A DNA stretch of 35,115 nucleotides from Longimicrobiales bacterium (GCA_029245345.1 JAQWPM010000028.1:1-35115), one strand, 5' to 3'. Positions 17,407 to 25,500 are shown, counted from the first letter of the stretch. Notes: a model not told the origin generated them from the sequence alone. Made by a program: numbers and translations.

Positions 17407-18851
17407 TGACCCGGGTTCGTTTTGCTCCGTCCCCGACGGGGTACCTCCATGTGGGCGGCGCGCGCACTGCGATCTTCAATTGGCTCCTGGCGCGCAAGGA
17501 AGGTGGTGTGTTTGTGCTCCGGATCGAGGATACCGACCGCGAGCGCTCTAAGGACGAACACACCCAGCGGATCCTGGATGGACTGGGCTGGCTGGGCATC
17601 GATTGGGACGAAGGTCCGTTGTTTCAAAGTGAAGGAGCGGACCGTCACCGGGCAGATGCGCTGCGGTTGTTGGAAGAGGGGAAGGCCTACCGGGACTTCT
17701 CAGATCCTGCGGCGGTGCGAGCCGAGGCAGAGGTGCGAAAGTGGCACCCCAGTCGGGTCGCTCGAGAATACGCCTTCGAGATGAGCGCAGATCAGGTAGC
17801 GGCGAAGATCGACGCAGGTGACTCCTTCGCAATTCGATTCCTCGTGCCTGACGGAGAGACGCTCTTCACGGACATGGTCCACGGCGAGATGCGCTTCGGT
17901 AACGAGGACATCGACGACCTCGTGATCCTGCGAGCAGACGGTACCCCTGTGTACAACATGGCAGTGGTGTCCGACGATGCGGACGCGGAGATCACGCATG
18001 TCATTCGTGGCGACGACCACCTCTCGAATACACCCAAACAGGTACTCCTTTGCCGCGCGTTGGGGTTGCCCGAGCCTGCCTTCGGTCATGTCCCAATGAT
18101 CCTAGGATCGGATGGGAAGCGACTTTCGAAGCGGCACGGAGCGACAGCCGTGGGGGACTATGCCGCAGAGGGCGTCCTCCCCGAGGCGATGCTCAACTTC
18201 CTCACCCTCCTAGGATGGAGTCCGGGGGACGATCGGGAGTTCATGGATCGAGCGGAACTCGTCGAGGCGTTCACTATGGAACGCGTGCTCAAAGCGAGCT
18301 CCGTCTTCGACCAGGACAAGCTCGCTTGGATGAACGGGCGTCACCTTGCGGCCAAGCCGGCGGCGGAGTTGGTGGCTGCGGTGCGCGAGAAACTGGAAGA
18401 GCAGGGCGACTTGGATTCCTCTCGCCTGGCCGACAGCGATTGGATGGCCGGCGCGGTCGAGGTGCACATCACTCGGTCTCGCACCGTGGACGATCTGGCG
18501 TCCCAACTCACGCCCTTTGTGGTCACCTCACTCGACTTCGACGAGAAAGCCGTCGTGAAACATTGGGAGAAGGACCCGTCTGCGGCTTTGCAGCGATTGC
18601 AGGCTGTCTTGGACCTGCTCGAGTCCGTCGATTGGGAACATCAGGCGCTCGACGACGGCCTCAGGGGATTGGCGGAGAGCCTTGGAGTTGGCTTAGGAAA
18701 GGTGATTCATCCGCTCCGAGTGGCGGTGACTGGCCGCATGTCCAGTGCCGGTATTTTCGACGTCTTGATGCTTCTGGGGCGAGATCGCGCACTGTCTCGC
18801 GTACGTGCTGGAATCGAGTCGGTGATGGCTTTGAAGAAAAAGGTTTCTTGA
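17406..18851 (+). CDS. gltX: Glutamyl-tRNA synthetase
   Basis: The 481-residue class I synthetase opens VRFAPSPTGYLHVGGARTA (HIGH equivalent HVGG at 15-18), followed by RIEDTDRERS. It carries KRLSKRHG, the KMSKS loop, at 238-245. The helical anticodon-binding domain fills the C-terminal third. Zinc-binding cysteines seen in E. coli GluRS are absent here (AYRDFSDP replaces the usual Cys-containing stretch), as in several other bacteria. Because a GlnRS is present, this enzyme may be discriminating, with no need for the GatCAB transamidation route; residues deciding that were not checked. The start overlaps the glnS stop by one base (TGATG), so the two synthetases are coupled. The lexA promoter overlaps its stop codon. 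Confidence 0.96.
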   Translation: MTRVRFAPSPTGYLHVGGARTAIFNWLLARKEGGVFVLRIEDTDRERSKDEHTQRILDGLGWLGIDWDEGPLFQSEGADRHRADALRLLEEGKAYRDFSDPAAVRAEAEVRKWHPSRVAREYAFEMSADQVAAKIDAGDSFAIRFLVPDGETLFTDMVHGEMRFGNEDIDDLVILRADGTPVYNMAVVSDDADAEITHVIRGDDHLSNTPKQVLLCRALGLPEPAFGHVPMILGSDGKRLSKRHGATAVGDYAAEGVLPEAMLNFLTLLGWSPGDDREFMDRAELVEAFTMERVLKASSVFDQDKLAWMNGRHLAAKPAAELVAAVREKLEEQGDLDSSRLADSDWMAGAVEVHITRSRTVDDLASQLTPFVVTSLDFDEKAVVKHWEKDPSAALQRLQAVLDLLESVDWEHQALDDGLRGLAESLGVGLGKVIHPLRVAVTGRMSSAGIFDVLMLLGRDRALSRVRAGIESVMALKKKVS

Positions 18852-18877
18852 CACTGTTCCGACGCGCACATTAGGAT
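18848..18877 (+). promoter_or_regulatory. Sigma-70 promoter of lexA
   Basis: A perfect -35 TTGACA overlaps the gltX stop codon and is followed after 18 bases by TAGGAT. The predicted start is near 18884, which leaves a leader of about 45 bases. This is the strongest vegetative promoter match in the window. Confidence 0.65.
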
Positions 18878-18883
18878 AGTCGC

Positions 18884-18899
18884 CCCGGCAGAATCCGGG
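18884..18899. promoter_or_regulatory. Dyad at the lexA transcription start, candidate operator
   Basis: CCCGG-CAGAAT-CCGGG lies directly at the predicted start site of lexA. A repressor binding here would block its own promoter, and LexA proteins are usually autoregulated. It does not match the E. coli or Bacillus SOS box, and it could equally be a small leader hairpin. Confidence 0.3.
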
Positions 18900-18928
18900 C
18901 GGAATCACTGCTCTTATAGGACTTCACG

Positions 18929-19630
18929 TTGGCCCGTTCTAACACAACGACGGAGCACCAAACTCCGACCACGGGTCGGAGGGTCGAGCCGCTCAATGAG
19001 ATTGAGGAGAAGATCCTCGATTTCATGGTTCAGTACCTGCGCGCGAACACGTATCAGCCTTCGATCCGCGAGATCGGGGAGCGGTTTGGTATCAAGAGCA
19101 CCAAGACTGTCTCCGAGCAGCTGCAGGCGCTCGCGGACAAGGGTTTCCTAGAACGAGATCCGTCGCGGTCACGCGGCGTGAAGATCTTGGACGTGGACTT
19201 GAGTGATCAGACCGTGTCGGTGCCCTGCCTTGACGCGCTTCCTGAGACCTCCGGTGCTGTTCCTTCTGAAGACGCCGAGGTGCACCTCTCCATCGATCGT
19301 CGAATGGGCGTTGAGGAGGGCTGCTTCATGGTGAAGGCCGGAGCCAGCGACTTGGCCGTACTCGGAATCACCGAAGGTGATTTCGTCATCGTGTCGCCTG
19401 CCGACATCGAGTCGATTGACGACGGGGCCATCGTAGTTGCGAAGGTTGGCACGGCATCCGCCTATCATCGGTTCACGCGGAACGGAAAAGGTGTCTGCCT
19501 CGAGTCGCTCAAGCCGGGTGGTGAGCAGACTCTCGTGGAGGACGCTGCAGACGTCGGACTCATTGGACGCGTAACTGCGTCCTATCGCCGCATGGATGAA
19601 GCTTCCGCGGTCAATCTGACCCAGCACTAA
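18929..19630 (+). CDS. lexA: LexA-family repressor with degenerate self-cleavage domain
   Basis: LexA represses DNA-damage genes and is normally inactivated by RecA-stimulated self-cleavage. The N-terminal winged helix is well preserved (about 21-86: NEIEEKILDFMVQYL, QPSIREIGERFGIKS, LADKGFLERD, RSRGVKI). The C-terminal S24-like fold is recognisable (VPCLDALPE, FMVKAG, GDFVIV, DGAIVVAKV). Against E. coli LexA, the Ala84-Gly85 scissile pair aligns with Glu106-Thr107. The nucleophile Ser119 aligns with Ser140, within a one-residue insertion. The base Lys156 aligns with His180 (AYHRF for VKRL). The protein is therefore probably uncleavable. The TTG start has AGGA seven bases upstream, and no other in-frame start precedes the helix. 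tadA begins 11 bases after the stop. The family call is firm; loss of cleavage is inferred from a hand alignment. Confidence 0.88.
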   Translation: MARSNTTTEHQTPTTGRRVEPLNEIEEKILDFMVQYLRANTYQPSIREIGERFGIKSTKTVSEQLQALADKGFLERDPSRSRGVKILDVDLSDQTVSVPCLDALPETSGAVPSEDAEVHLSIDRRMGVEEGCFMVKAGASDLAVLGITEGDFVIVSPADIESIDDGAIVVAKVGTASAYHRFTRNGKGVCLESLKPGGEQTLVEDAADVGLIGRVTASYRRMDEASAVNLTQH

Positions 19631-19641
19631 GCCATAGCTGC

Positions 19642-20148
19642 ATGATGGCTGCAGGGCCGTCGAGTCCCGAATCTTCCTTGGAGCCTGGTTCCGTGGATCC
19701 CGTCGACGAACTTTGGATGAGGCGTGCTCTTGAACTCGCCGAAGTCGCGGCCGACCAGGGTGAGGTCCCAGTCGGAGCGGTGCTCGTCCGCGATGGGGAG
19801 ATGGTGGCTGAGGGGCACAATCTCACTGTGACCACATCCGACCCGACGGCCCATGCGGAAGTGGTGGTCCTCCGTGCGGCCGCGCGCGAGCAGGGCGATT
19901 GGAGGCTCCTCGAGACCACCTTGTACGTGTCGCTCGAGCCCTGTTCGATGTGTGCGGGTGCGATCGTTCTGGCTCGTGTGCCCCGGGTCGTATATGCGGC
20001 TGCGGATCCGAAGGCGGGTATGGCTGGGTCGCTGGGCAACCTTCTTCAAGATCCGCGCCTCAACCACCGGTGTGAGTTGAAGACTGGCGTCTTGGCACAG
20101 GAAGCCGGAGATCTCCTTCGAAACTTCTTTCGAGAGCGCCGCAAATGA
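19642..20148 (+). CDS. tadA: tRNA-specific adenosine deaminase
   Basis: TadA converts A34 to inosine in tRNA-Arg(ACG) so that it can read CGU, CGC and CGA codons. The 168-residue product has the cytidine-deaminase-fold motifs: HAE at 71-73 (zinc His and catalytic Glu) and PCSMC at 100-104 (zinc Cys101 and Cys104). GEVPVGAVLV precedes them and DPKAGMAGSLGNLLQDPRLNH follows, as usual for TadA. An N-terminal extension of about 20 residues, rich in Ser and Pro, precedes the conserved DELWMRRALELA. Two adjacent ATGs (19642, 19645) are possible, with no clear ribosome site; the lexA stop is 11 bases upstream. Its own stop overlaps the next start as ATGA. Confidence 0.95.
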   Translation: MMAAGPSSPESSLEPGSVDPVDELWMRRALELAEVAADQGEVPVGAVLVRDGEMVAEGHNLTVTTSDPTAHAEVVVLRAAAREQGDWRLLETTLYVSLEPCSMCAGAIVLARVPRVVYAAADPKAGMAGSLGNLLQDPRLNHRCELKTGVLAQEAGDLLRNFFRERRK

Positions 20149-21488
20149 GGGCGACCCGGGCGATTCCGCTCGCTCTCTTCGTGGCCGGTTGTGCTGTGGT
20201 GGCGTCTCCCAGACCCTCGTCTCCCAGACCCTCGTCGCCACCGTCCGAGCCCGTTACCGATTTACCCACGCGCCAGGTAACGCCGATCTCAGGCCCGGAG
20301 GTGCCGACAGGGCAGCCGGCCCGGCCGTTCGAAGAGGTTAGAGCGCTGTGGGTTGTCCGTTCTACGATGACGAGCGCAGCCGAAGTGACTGCGATGGTAG
20401 AGCAGGCGGATCAGGCGGGTTTTAATACCGTCCTGGTCCAGGTCCGCGGACGGGCGGACGCCTTCTATTCGTCTAGCTGGGAGCCGCGAGGAGAGACCAT
20501 CACTGAAGCGGATGGGTTCGACCCGTTGGCCCTCACGATCGATCTGGCTCATGCGCGCGGAATAGCGGTTCACGCTTGGGTGAATACACATTTGGTGTGG
20601 GGAGGTGCGGGCCCCGCCCCGCGGGATTCGCGCCACATCGTGCGCGCCCATCCCGAGTGGTTGGCGGTACCGAGGGCGCTCTCAGTAGAGCTGTTCGACG
20701 TCAGCCCCTGGGACCCCATCTTCGTCGAGAGACTCCGGAAGTACGCGGCGGACAACTCCGGTACGGTGGAGGGCGTTTATACCAGCCCGTCGGACGCACG
20801 GGTGAAGGAACGCGTGCGGTCGGTCTGGCTGGACTTGGCTTCTCGGTACGACCTGGATGGCATCCACTTTGACTACATCCGGTTTCCGTCTGGGGACTTC
20901 GACTACTCGCGTGGCGCCCTGGAACGTTTCCGCCGTTGGGTTACTCCCCGGTTGTCACCGGGACTCCGCGCTGAGCTGGCCGCAGCGCACGCAGGAGACC
21001 CTCTAGCTTACGTGGACGCGCTTTCCGAGCCCTGGGCCGAGTTCCGCCGCAAGCACGTTACAGAGCTTGTACGTTGGGTCTACCACGGAATCAAAGCGCG
21101 ACGACCGGAGTTGGTGGTTTCAGCGGCTGTGTTCTCGAACCAGGAAGACGCCTTCCGTAACCGATATCAGGATTGGCCCGCTTGGCTTGAGGAGGGGATT
21201 CTCGATGTCGCGGTGCCAATGGCGTACACGACGGACGATGATCGCTTTAGAGCCCAGATCCGCGAGGGAGTCGCCGTGGCTGGAAAGGGCCGACTTTGGG
21301 CAGGTGTGGGAGCATATCTGAATTCCCATGCGGGTACGCTCACCAAGATCGACATCGCTCGGGAAGAGGCGACCGCCGGTGTGGTGCTCTTCTCGTACGA
21401 CTGGGCCGTGGGTGATGGATATGACGGGCAGGGGCCCACGCTGTTGGAAGTCGTGGGGCGCACCAAGTTCGGAGGAGGCAGACCGTGA
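20145..21488 (+). CDS. Lipoprotein, family 10-like glycoside hydrolase (GHL10/YngK type)
   Basis: The 447-residue protein starts with a lipoprotein signal: MRATRAIPLALFVAGC, with the lipobox cysteine at 16. A Pro/Ser-rich tether contains a duplicated SPRPS. The catalytic-type barrel follows: EVRALWVVRSTMTS, GFNTVLVQVRGRADAFYSS, DPLALTIDLAHARGIAVHAWVN, YDLDGIHFDYIRFP and ILDVAVPMAYTTDD. These are hallmarks of the family of putative glycosyl hydrolases (formerly DUF187) whose substrates are mostly cell-wall or extracellular glycans. Location would be membrane-anchored, facing the periplasm or surface. It is coupled to tadA by an ATGA overlap, and its stop overlaps the next gene as GTGA. The enzymatic activity is not established from sequence. 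Confidence 0.87.
   Translation: MRATRAIPLALFVAGCAVVASPRPSSPRPSSPPSEPVTDLPTRQVTPISGPEVPTGQPARPFEEVRALWVVRSTMTSAAEVTAMVEQADQAGFNTVLVQVRGRADAFYSSSWEPRGETITEADGFDPLALTIDLAHARGIAVHAWVNTHLVWGGAGPAPRDSRHIVRAHPEWLAVPRALSVELFDVSPWDPIFVERLRKYAADNSGTVEGVYTSPSDARVKERVRSVWLDLASRYDLDGIHFDYIRFPSGDFDYSRGALERFRRWVTPRLSPGLRAELAAAHAGDPLAYVDALSEPWAEFRRKHVTELVRWVYHGIKARRPELVVSAAVFSNQEDAFRNRYQDWPAWLEEGILDVAVPMAYTTDDDRFRAQIREGVAVAGKGRLWAGVGAYLNSHAGTLTKIDIAREEATAGVVLFSYDWAVGDGYDGQGPTLLEVVGRTKFGGGRP
20204..20233 (+). repeat. 15-bp tandem duplication in the lipoprotein tether
   Basis: The unit GTCTCCCAGACCCTC occurs twice, head to tail, and encodes a duplicated five-residue Ser/Pro/Arg unit just after the lipobox. 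Being a multiple of three, it changes tether length without shifting the frame. Confidence 0.7.
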
Positions 21489-21889
21489 ATCCTAAGATCC
21501 TTTTTCCACTAGCTGCCGCCATCTACGGAGTTACGGGGGTGGGTCTTCTTTTCGTGCCTCTGGAACTCGGGCCCTTCTTGGGTCTCTCCTCCCTAGCCGC
21601 GAACGAGGTCCCGCTGCAAATGGCCTCGGCGGGGTTGATCGGTTTCGCCGCTCTGAACTGGATGGGCCGGGGTGCCATATACGGCGGCATCTACGGTCGA
21701 CCGATTGCCGTGGCGAATTTCGGATTCGGGGCCGTCCTCGCGCCCACGCTCATACAGTACCAGATGAGCGGACAGGGCCAGCCCTTGGGGTGGGCGCTCA
21801 GCGTGCTCCTAACGGGGCTGTGGGTGGCGTACGGTGCCTTGCTTTGGTCGAAGCCATGGTTTCCAAAGGAGACCGCCGGCGAGTCCTAG
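21485..21889 (+). CDS. Small four-helix membrane protein, unknown function
   Basis: The 134-residue product is almost entirely hydrophobic. It has likely helices at about 5-27, 42-60, 72-90 and 103-122, a polar QYQMSGQGQ loop before the last helix, and a short hydrophilic C-terminus. Gly-rich stretches (MGRGAIYGGIYG) lie between helices 2 and 3. I do not recognise the family. The GTG start overlaps the lipoprotein stop, so it is coupled to that gene and may act with it at the inner membrane. Its stop codon overlaps the stop of the convergent antiporter gene by two bases. Confidence 0.75.
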   Translation: MNPKILFPLAAAIYGVTGVGLLFVPLELGPFLGLSSLAANEVPLQMASAGLIGFAALNWMGRGAIYGGIYGRPIAVANFGFGAVLAPTLIQYQMSGQGQPLGWALSVLLTGLWVAYGALLWSKPWFPKETAGES

Positions 21890-23796
21890 GACTCCCGTGA
21901 CACGCGCTCGCCCTTGAAGTGCAGCAAGGCGAAGAGGACAGAAACGCCGAGCAGTAGTGCCGCCCAAGCCGGGAGTCCGTATGCGGTTCCGATGTTGCCC
22001 AACAGCATCCCCACCATGGCCACAATGAGCGCGTAGGGCATTTGCGTCCGCACATGGTCCATGTGGTCACAGGCCGACGCTGTAGAGGAAAGGACGGTTG
22101 TGTCGGAGATCGGCGAGCAGTGATCCCCGAAGATCGCCCCGGCGAGTACCGATGCAGTGGCGCCCAACAGAATGGCCACTTCCGGCCCCCCCGGAAGCAC
22201 TGCCGCCCCACCAAGAGCGATCGTCAGTGGGACAACCAACGGCACCATGATGGCCATGGTCCCCCAGGAAGTGCCGGTGGCGAAAGCCATTGCCGCGGAC
22301 GTGATGAACACGATCACAGGGATGAGTTGGAGAGCGACCCGGTCCGAGAGCAATTGTGAGAGGAACTGTGCTGTGCCGACCTCTTCCGTAGCGGCACCGA
22401 GGGACCAGGCGAGCGTCAAGATGACCATGGCGATCATCATGGCCTTCATCCCGCCGAGCCAGGAGTCGAGGGACTCCTGCATGGTGAGGAGGCCCTGTCC
22501 TACGGACATCGCGATCGCGACCAGGCAGCCTGCGAGCGAGCCCCAAAGGAGCGTGGCGAAGGGATCTGCCGCGCCGAACACGTCCATGAGGTTGGCGTCG
22601 GGCCCCTCGCTGGCTCGCCCATCGGTATAAAGGCCGACCAAGACCACGAGGATTACGGTTAGGACGGGGACCGCTGCATTCCACCATCTATGCTCAACGT
22701 TCTCCTTCGCATCCATCAGATGGGACGAAGTGTCCGTGGCAAGGGTCGCACCCTCTCGATACAGACCTTTCCCCGCAGCGGCGCGTTTCTCTGCTGCGGC
22801 CATGGGGCCGAAGTCCTTGTCCATCGCCGACGTCATGATGACGAAGGTCACCGCAAGAAGTGGGTAGAAGAGGAAGGGGATCGTCTGCAAGAAGATCGCA
22901 AACGGATTGGCAGCGAGGAGTATTTCAGCGTTGGCCGGGTTTTGCTCCGCCGCGATGCGGAGGCCGTCGCCGATCAGTGTGATCTCGTATCCGACCCAAG
23001 TGGAGATCGGGACGAGGGCCGCAACCGGGGCCGCTGTGGAATCGACAATGTAGGCCAACTTTTCACGAGAGATCTTCAGGCGGTCCGTGATCGGCCGCAT
23101 CGTATTCCCGACAATGAGCGTGTTGGCGTAGTCGTCGAAGAAGATCGCCATGCCAGCCGCCCATGTGGCGAGTTTTCCGCGCCGACTCGTGTTGGCGAAT
23201 GGGGTCACTGCCTCGACAATGCCCATAGTCCCCCCATTCCTGGCAATGATGCCGACCATGCCGCCAAGTAATAGCGAGAATACGGCGATCGACATGTGGG
23301 CGGAGTCCGCCAACGCTGGGACAACGAACGTGTCGATCAGCCGCCAGGTCGCAGTGATTGGGTTGAACCCCGCGACGGCGAGCGCAGCAAACCAGACCCC
23401 TGCGAAGAGCGCTGTGATGACCTCGCGGAAGAGTAGAGCCAGCACGATCGCGATGATCGGGGGCATAAGAGAGTACCAAGGAGACGTCACCGTCGCCGGC
23501 ATCTCGTGGGTTGTATCCCCGATCATCACGGTGAGGGGCAGGTCGGCTTTGGATGTGACGAGGAGATCATCAACGACGATCGAGCCGTAGGCGGGTACCG
23601 CCCCCACGGACATCACTGCGCCCGCAGCATTACGGATTTCGTAGGCCACGGCTCCCGTTCCGGGGCCAGCAAGCAGCGTCATCTGAAAGGGGATCCCCTT
23701 CAATAGCACCGTGGGCGGTTCCGAGATCTCCTGCGCTCCCGATGCGAGCGGCAAGAAAAGGAGGCTGAGCAGAACGGCTGGCAGCGTGCGACGCAT
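21886..23796 (-). CDS. nhaC: NhaC-family Na+/H+ antiporter with N-terminal extracytoplasmic domain
   Basis: The 636-residue protein carries the NhaC signatures MAIFFDDYANTLIVGNTMRP (Asp221-Asp222), VAALVPISTWVGYE and GDHCSPISDTTVLSS. About eleven transmembrane segments run from residue 108 onward. NhaC proteins exchange Na+ for H+, although related transporters move amino acids or malate/lactate, so the substrate is inferred. Unusually, a cleavable-looking signal peptide (MRRTLPAVLLSLLFLPLASGAQ) precedes about 80 beta-rich residues before the first helix (SLMPPIIAIVLALLF), which would sit in the periplasm. ATG 23796 is preferred; the frame extends to a TTG at 23808. No ribosome site is clear. 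It is divergent from pyrR across a 175-base gap. Confidence 0.88.
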   Translation of the reverse strand: MRRTLPAVLLSLLFLPLASGAQEISEPPTVLLKGIPFQMTLLAGPGTGAVAYEIRNAAGAVMSVGAVPAYGSIVVDDLLVTSKADLPLTVMIGDTTHEMPATVTSPWYSLMPPIIAIVLALLFREVITALFAGVWFAALAVAGFNPITATWRLIDTFVVPALADSAHMSIAVFSLLLGGMVGIIARNGGTMGIVEAVTPFANTSRRGKLATWAAGMAIFFDDYANTLIVGNTMRPITDRLKISREKLAYIVDSTAAPVAALVPISTWVGYEITLIGDGLRIAAEQNPANAEILLAANPFAIFLQTIPFLFYPLLAVTFVIMTSAMDKDFGPMAAAEKRAAAGKGLYREGATLATDTSSHLMDAKENVEHRWWNAAVPVLTVILVVLVGLYTDGRASEGPDANLMDVFGAADPFATLLWGSLAGCLVAIAMSVGQGLLTMQESLDSWLGGMKAMMIAMVILTLAWSLGAATEEVGTAQFLSQLLSDRVALQLIPVIVFITSAAMAFATGTSWGTMAIMVPLVVPLTIALGGAAVLPGGPEVAILLGATASVLAGAIFGDHCSPISDTTVLSSTASACDHMDHVRTQMPYALIVAMVGMLLGNIGTAYGLPAWAALLLGVSVLFALLHFKGERVSRES

Positions 23797-23971
23797 GGGC
23801 AGTGGCAAGGTTAAGGGCTCAGAGGGCCTGCGCGGCCCGAATCAATGGCGGCAATCATGGGGACTGCGACGGGATGATGACAGGGCTTGCTGGATTGTCG
23901 AGTGGGGTCGTTGACCGGGAGGCGTTGAAGGCCGAACTTAGCGCGGCTGACACGCCCCGTACCGACAGGGT

Positions 23972-24532
23972 ATGACCGAGAAGAACCGCATTCACGTGAT
24001 GGACGAGGCTGACGTCCGCAGGGCGATTGGCCGTATGGCCCGTGAAATTGTGGAGAAGAATGGCGGTACGGAAGCCCTCACGCTCATGGGCATTCATCGG
24101 CGCGGCGTCCACGTCAGTGAGTTGCTCAGGGAAGAGATCCAGCGCGCCGAGGGTGTGTCGATCTCCTCGGGATCGCTCGACATCACCCTGTACCGCGACG
24201 ACCTCATGGTGATCGGTCCAAGGCCGGTCATCGGTGAGACCAAACTCCCGCCCGAGGGCGTCGACGACAGGAATATCGTGATTGTCGATGACGTCCTGTA
24301 CACGGGTCGGACAACTCGAGCAGCGCTCAACGAATTGACGGACTGGGGTAGGCCGAGTCGCATCAGCCTATGTGTGGTCGTTGATCGTGGCGGGCGGGAA
24401 CTGCCCATCCAGCCCGACATCGTGGGGCGGGAAGTCCCGGTCCTGCGCAATCAGCGTGTCGAAGTGCTCGTTCCGGAGTTGGACGACCGCCTCGGCGTCG
24501 AGATCATCCACCTGGAATCGGAGGAAGCGTGA
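23972..24532 (+). CDS. pyrR: PyrR: pyrimidine operon regulator / uracil phosphoribosyltransferase
   Basis: The 186-residue protein has the type I PRTase fold with PRPP loop [35 protein letters not shown] near the N-terminus, and [12 protein letters not shown]. In Bacillus PyrR binds pyr mRNA to promote attenuation and also has weak Upp activity; in other groups it acts on mRNA translation. I found no terminator/antiterminator pair or canonical PyrR-binding loop in the 175 bases upstream, so the mode of control here is unknown. A weak ACAGGG lies before the ATG. The stop overlaps the pyrB GTG start. A separate, dedicated Upp is encoded elsewhere in the window. Confidence 0.94.
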   Translation: MTEKNRIHVMDEADVRRAIGRMAREIVEKNGGTEALTLMGIHRRGVHVSELLREEIQRAEGVSISSGSLDITLYRDDLMVIGPRPVIGETKLPPEGVDDRNIVIVDDVLYTGRTTRAALNELTDWGRPSRISLCVVVDRGGRELPIQPDIVGREVPVLRNQRVEVLVPELDDRLGVEIIHLESEEA

Positions 24533-25500
24533 ATCCGTCGGTCTCTCCTCTCGGAAAAGACCTCGTCGGCCTCGAATCCCTTTCTCGCGAGCAGATCCTC
24601 TCGATTCTCGACACGGCCGAACCGTTCAAAGAAATCTCTGAACGCCGCATCAAGAAGGTCCCTGTGCTACGGGGTAAGACGATCGTCAATCTCTTCTTCG
24701 AGGCGTCTACCCGGACTCGAGTGTCGTTCGAATTTGCAGAGAAGCGGCTCAGTGCGGATACGGTCAATATCGCCTCGAGCGGCTCCTCGGTCGTCAAGGG
24801 TGAAACGTTGGTCGACACGGCTCGGAATCTCGAGGCCATGCGGATCGACATGGTCGTTATGCGACATGGCGCTTCGGGGGCAGCCCGCTTTCTCGGCGAG
24901 CGCATTCCGTCCAACGTCATCAATGCGGGTGATGGACAGCATGAGCACCCTACGCAGGGATTGCTCGATCTTCTGACCATACGAGACCACAAAGGCCCGA
25001 TCGACGGCCTGAAGGTGTGCATCGTCGGAGACGTACTACACTCGCGTGTGGCTCGGTCGAATATCCACGGACTGATGAAGCTCGGCGCCGAAGTGGCGGT
25101 CTGCGGGCCACCGACACTGTTGCCGTATGAGATCGCGGGCTTAGGCGTGAAGGTCTTCACACGGGTGGAGGAGGCGATTGAGTGGGCCGACGTACTCAAC
25201 ATCCTCCGGCTTCAGTTGGAGCGTATGCAAGGCGGGTACGTGCCGAGTCTCCGGGAATACAACCGGATCTGGGGCGTCACCAGCGCGCGACTACAACTAG
25301 CGCCTCGAGAGATACTGATCTTGCACCCAGGTCCGATGAATCGCGGGGTTGAGATCGATTCGGATGTGGCGGACGGTCCCCACTCCGTAATTCTGAACCA
25401 GGTCACCAACGGCGTTGCCGTGCGGATGGCCGTACTCTACCTGCTCGCTGGCGGCCAGCCTGAGAGCGCCGAAGCGGCGAAACAGGGAGGTGACTCGTGA
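24529..25500 (+). CDS. pyrB: Aspartate carbamoyltransferase catalytic chain
   Basis: PyrB condenses carbamoyl phosphate with aspartate, the first committed step of pyrimidine synthesis. The 323-residue protein shows [15 protein letters not shown] (carbamoyl-phosphate site), [30 protein letters not shown], and [11 protein letters not shown] near the C-terminus. Length is typical of the 300-330-residue catalytic chain. No pyrI regulatory chain is present. The next gene is pyrC, as in class A dodecameric ATCase-dihydroorotase complexes, but whether a complex forms cannot be told. The GTG start overlaps the pyrR stop and its own stop overlaps the pyrC GTG, so the three proteins are coupled. Confidence 0.96.
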   Translation: MNPSVSPLGKDLVGLESLSREQILSILDTAEPFKEISERRIKKVPVLRGKTIVNLFFEASTRTRVSFEFAEKRLSADTVNIASSGSSVVKGETLVDTARNLEAMRIDMVVMRHGASGAARFLGERIPSNVINAGDGQHEHPTQGLLDLLTIRDHKGPIDGLKVCIVGDVLHSRVARSNIHGLMKLGAEVAVCGPPTLLPYEIAGLGVKVFTRVEEAIEWADVLNILRLQLERMQGGYVPSLREYNRIWGVTSARLQLAPREILILHPGPMNRGVEIDSDVADGPHSVILNQVTNGVAVRMAVLYLLAGGQPESAEAAKQGGDS

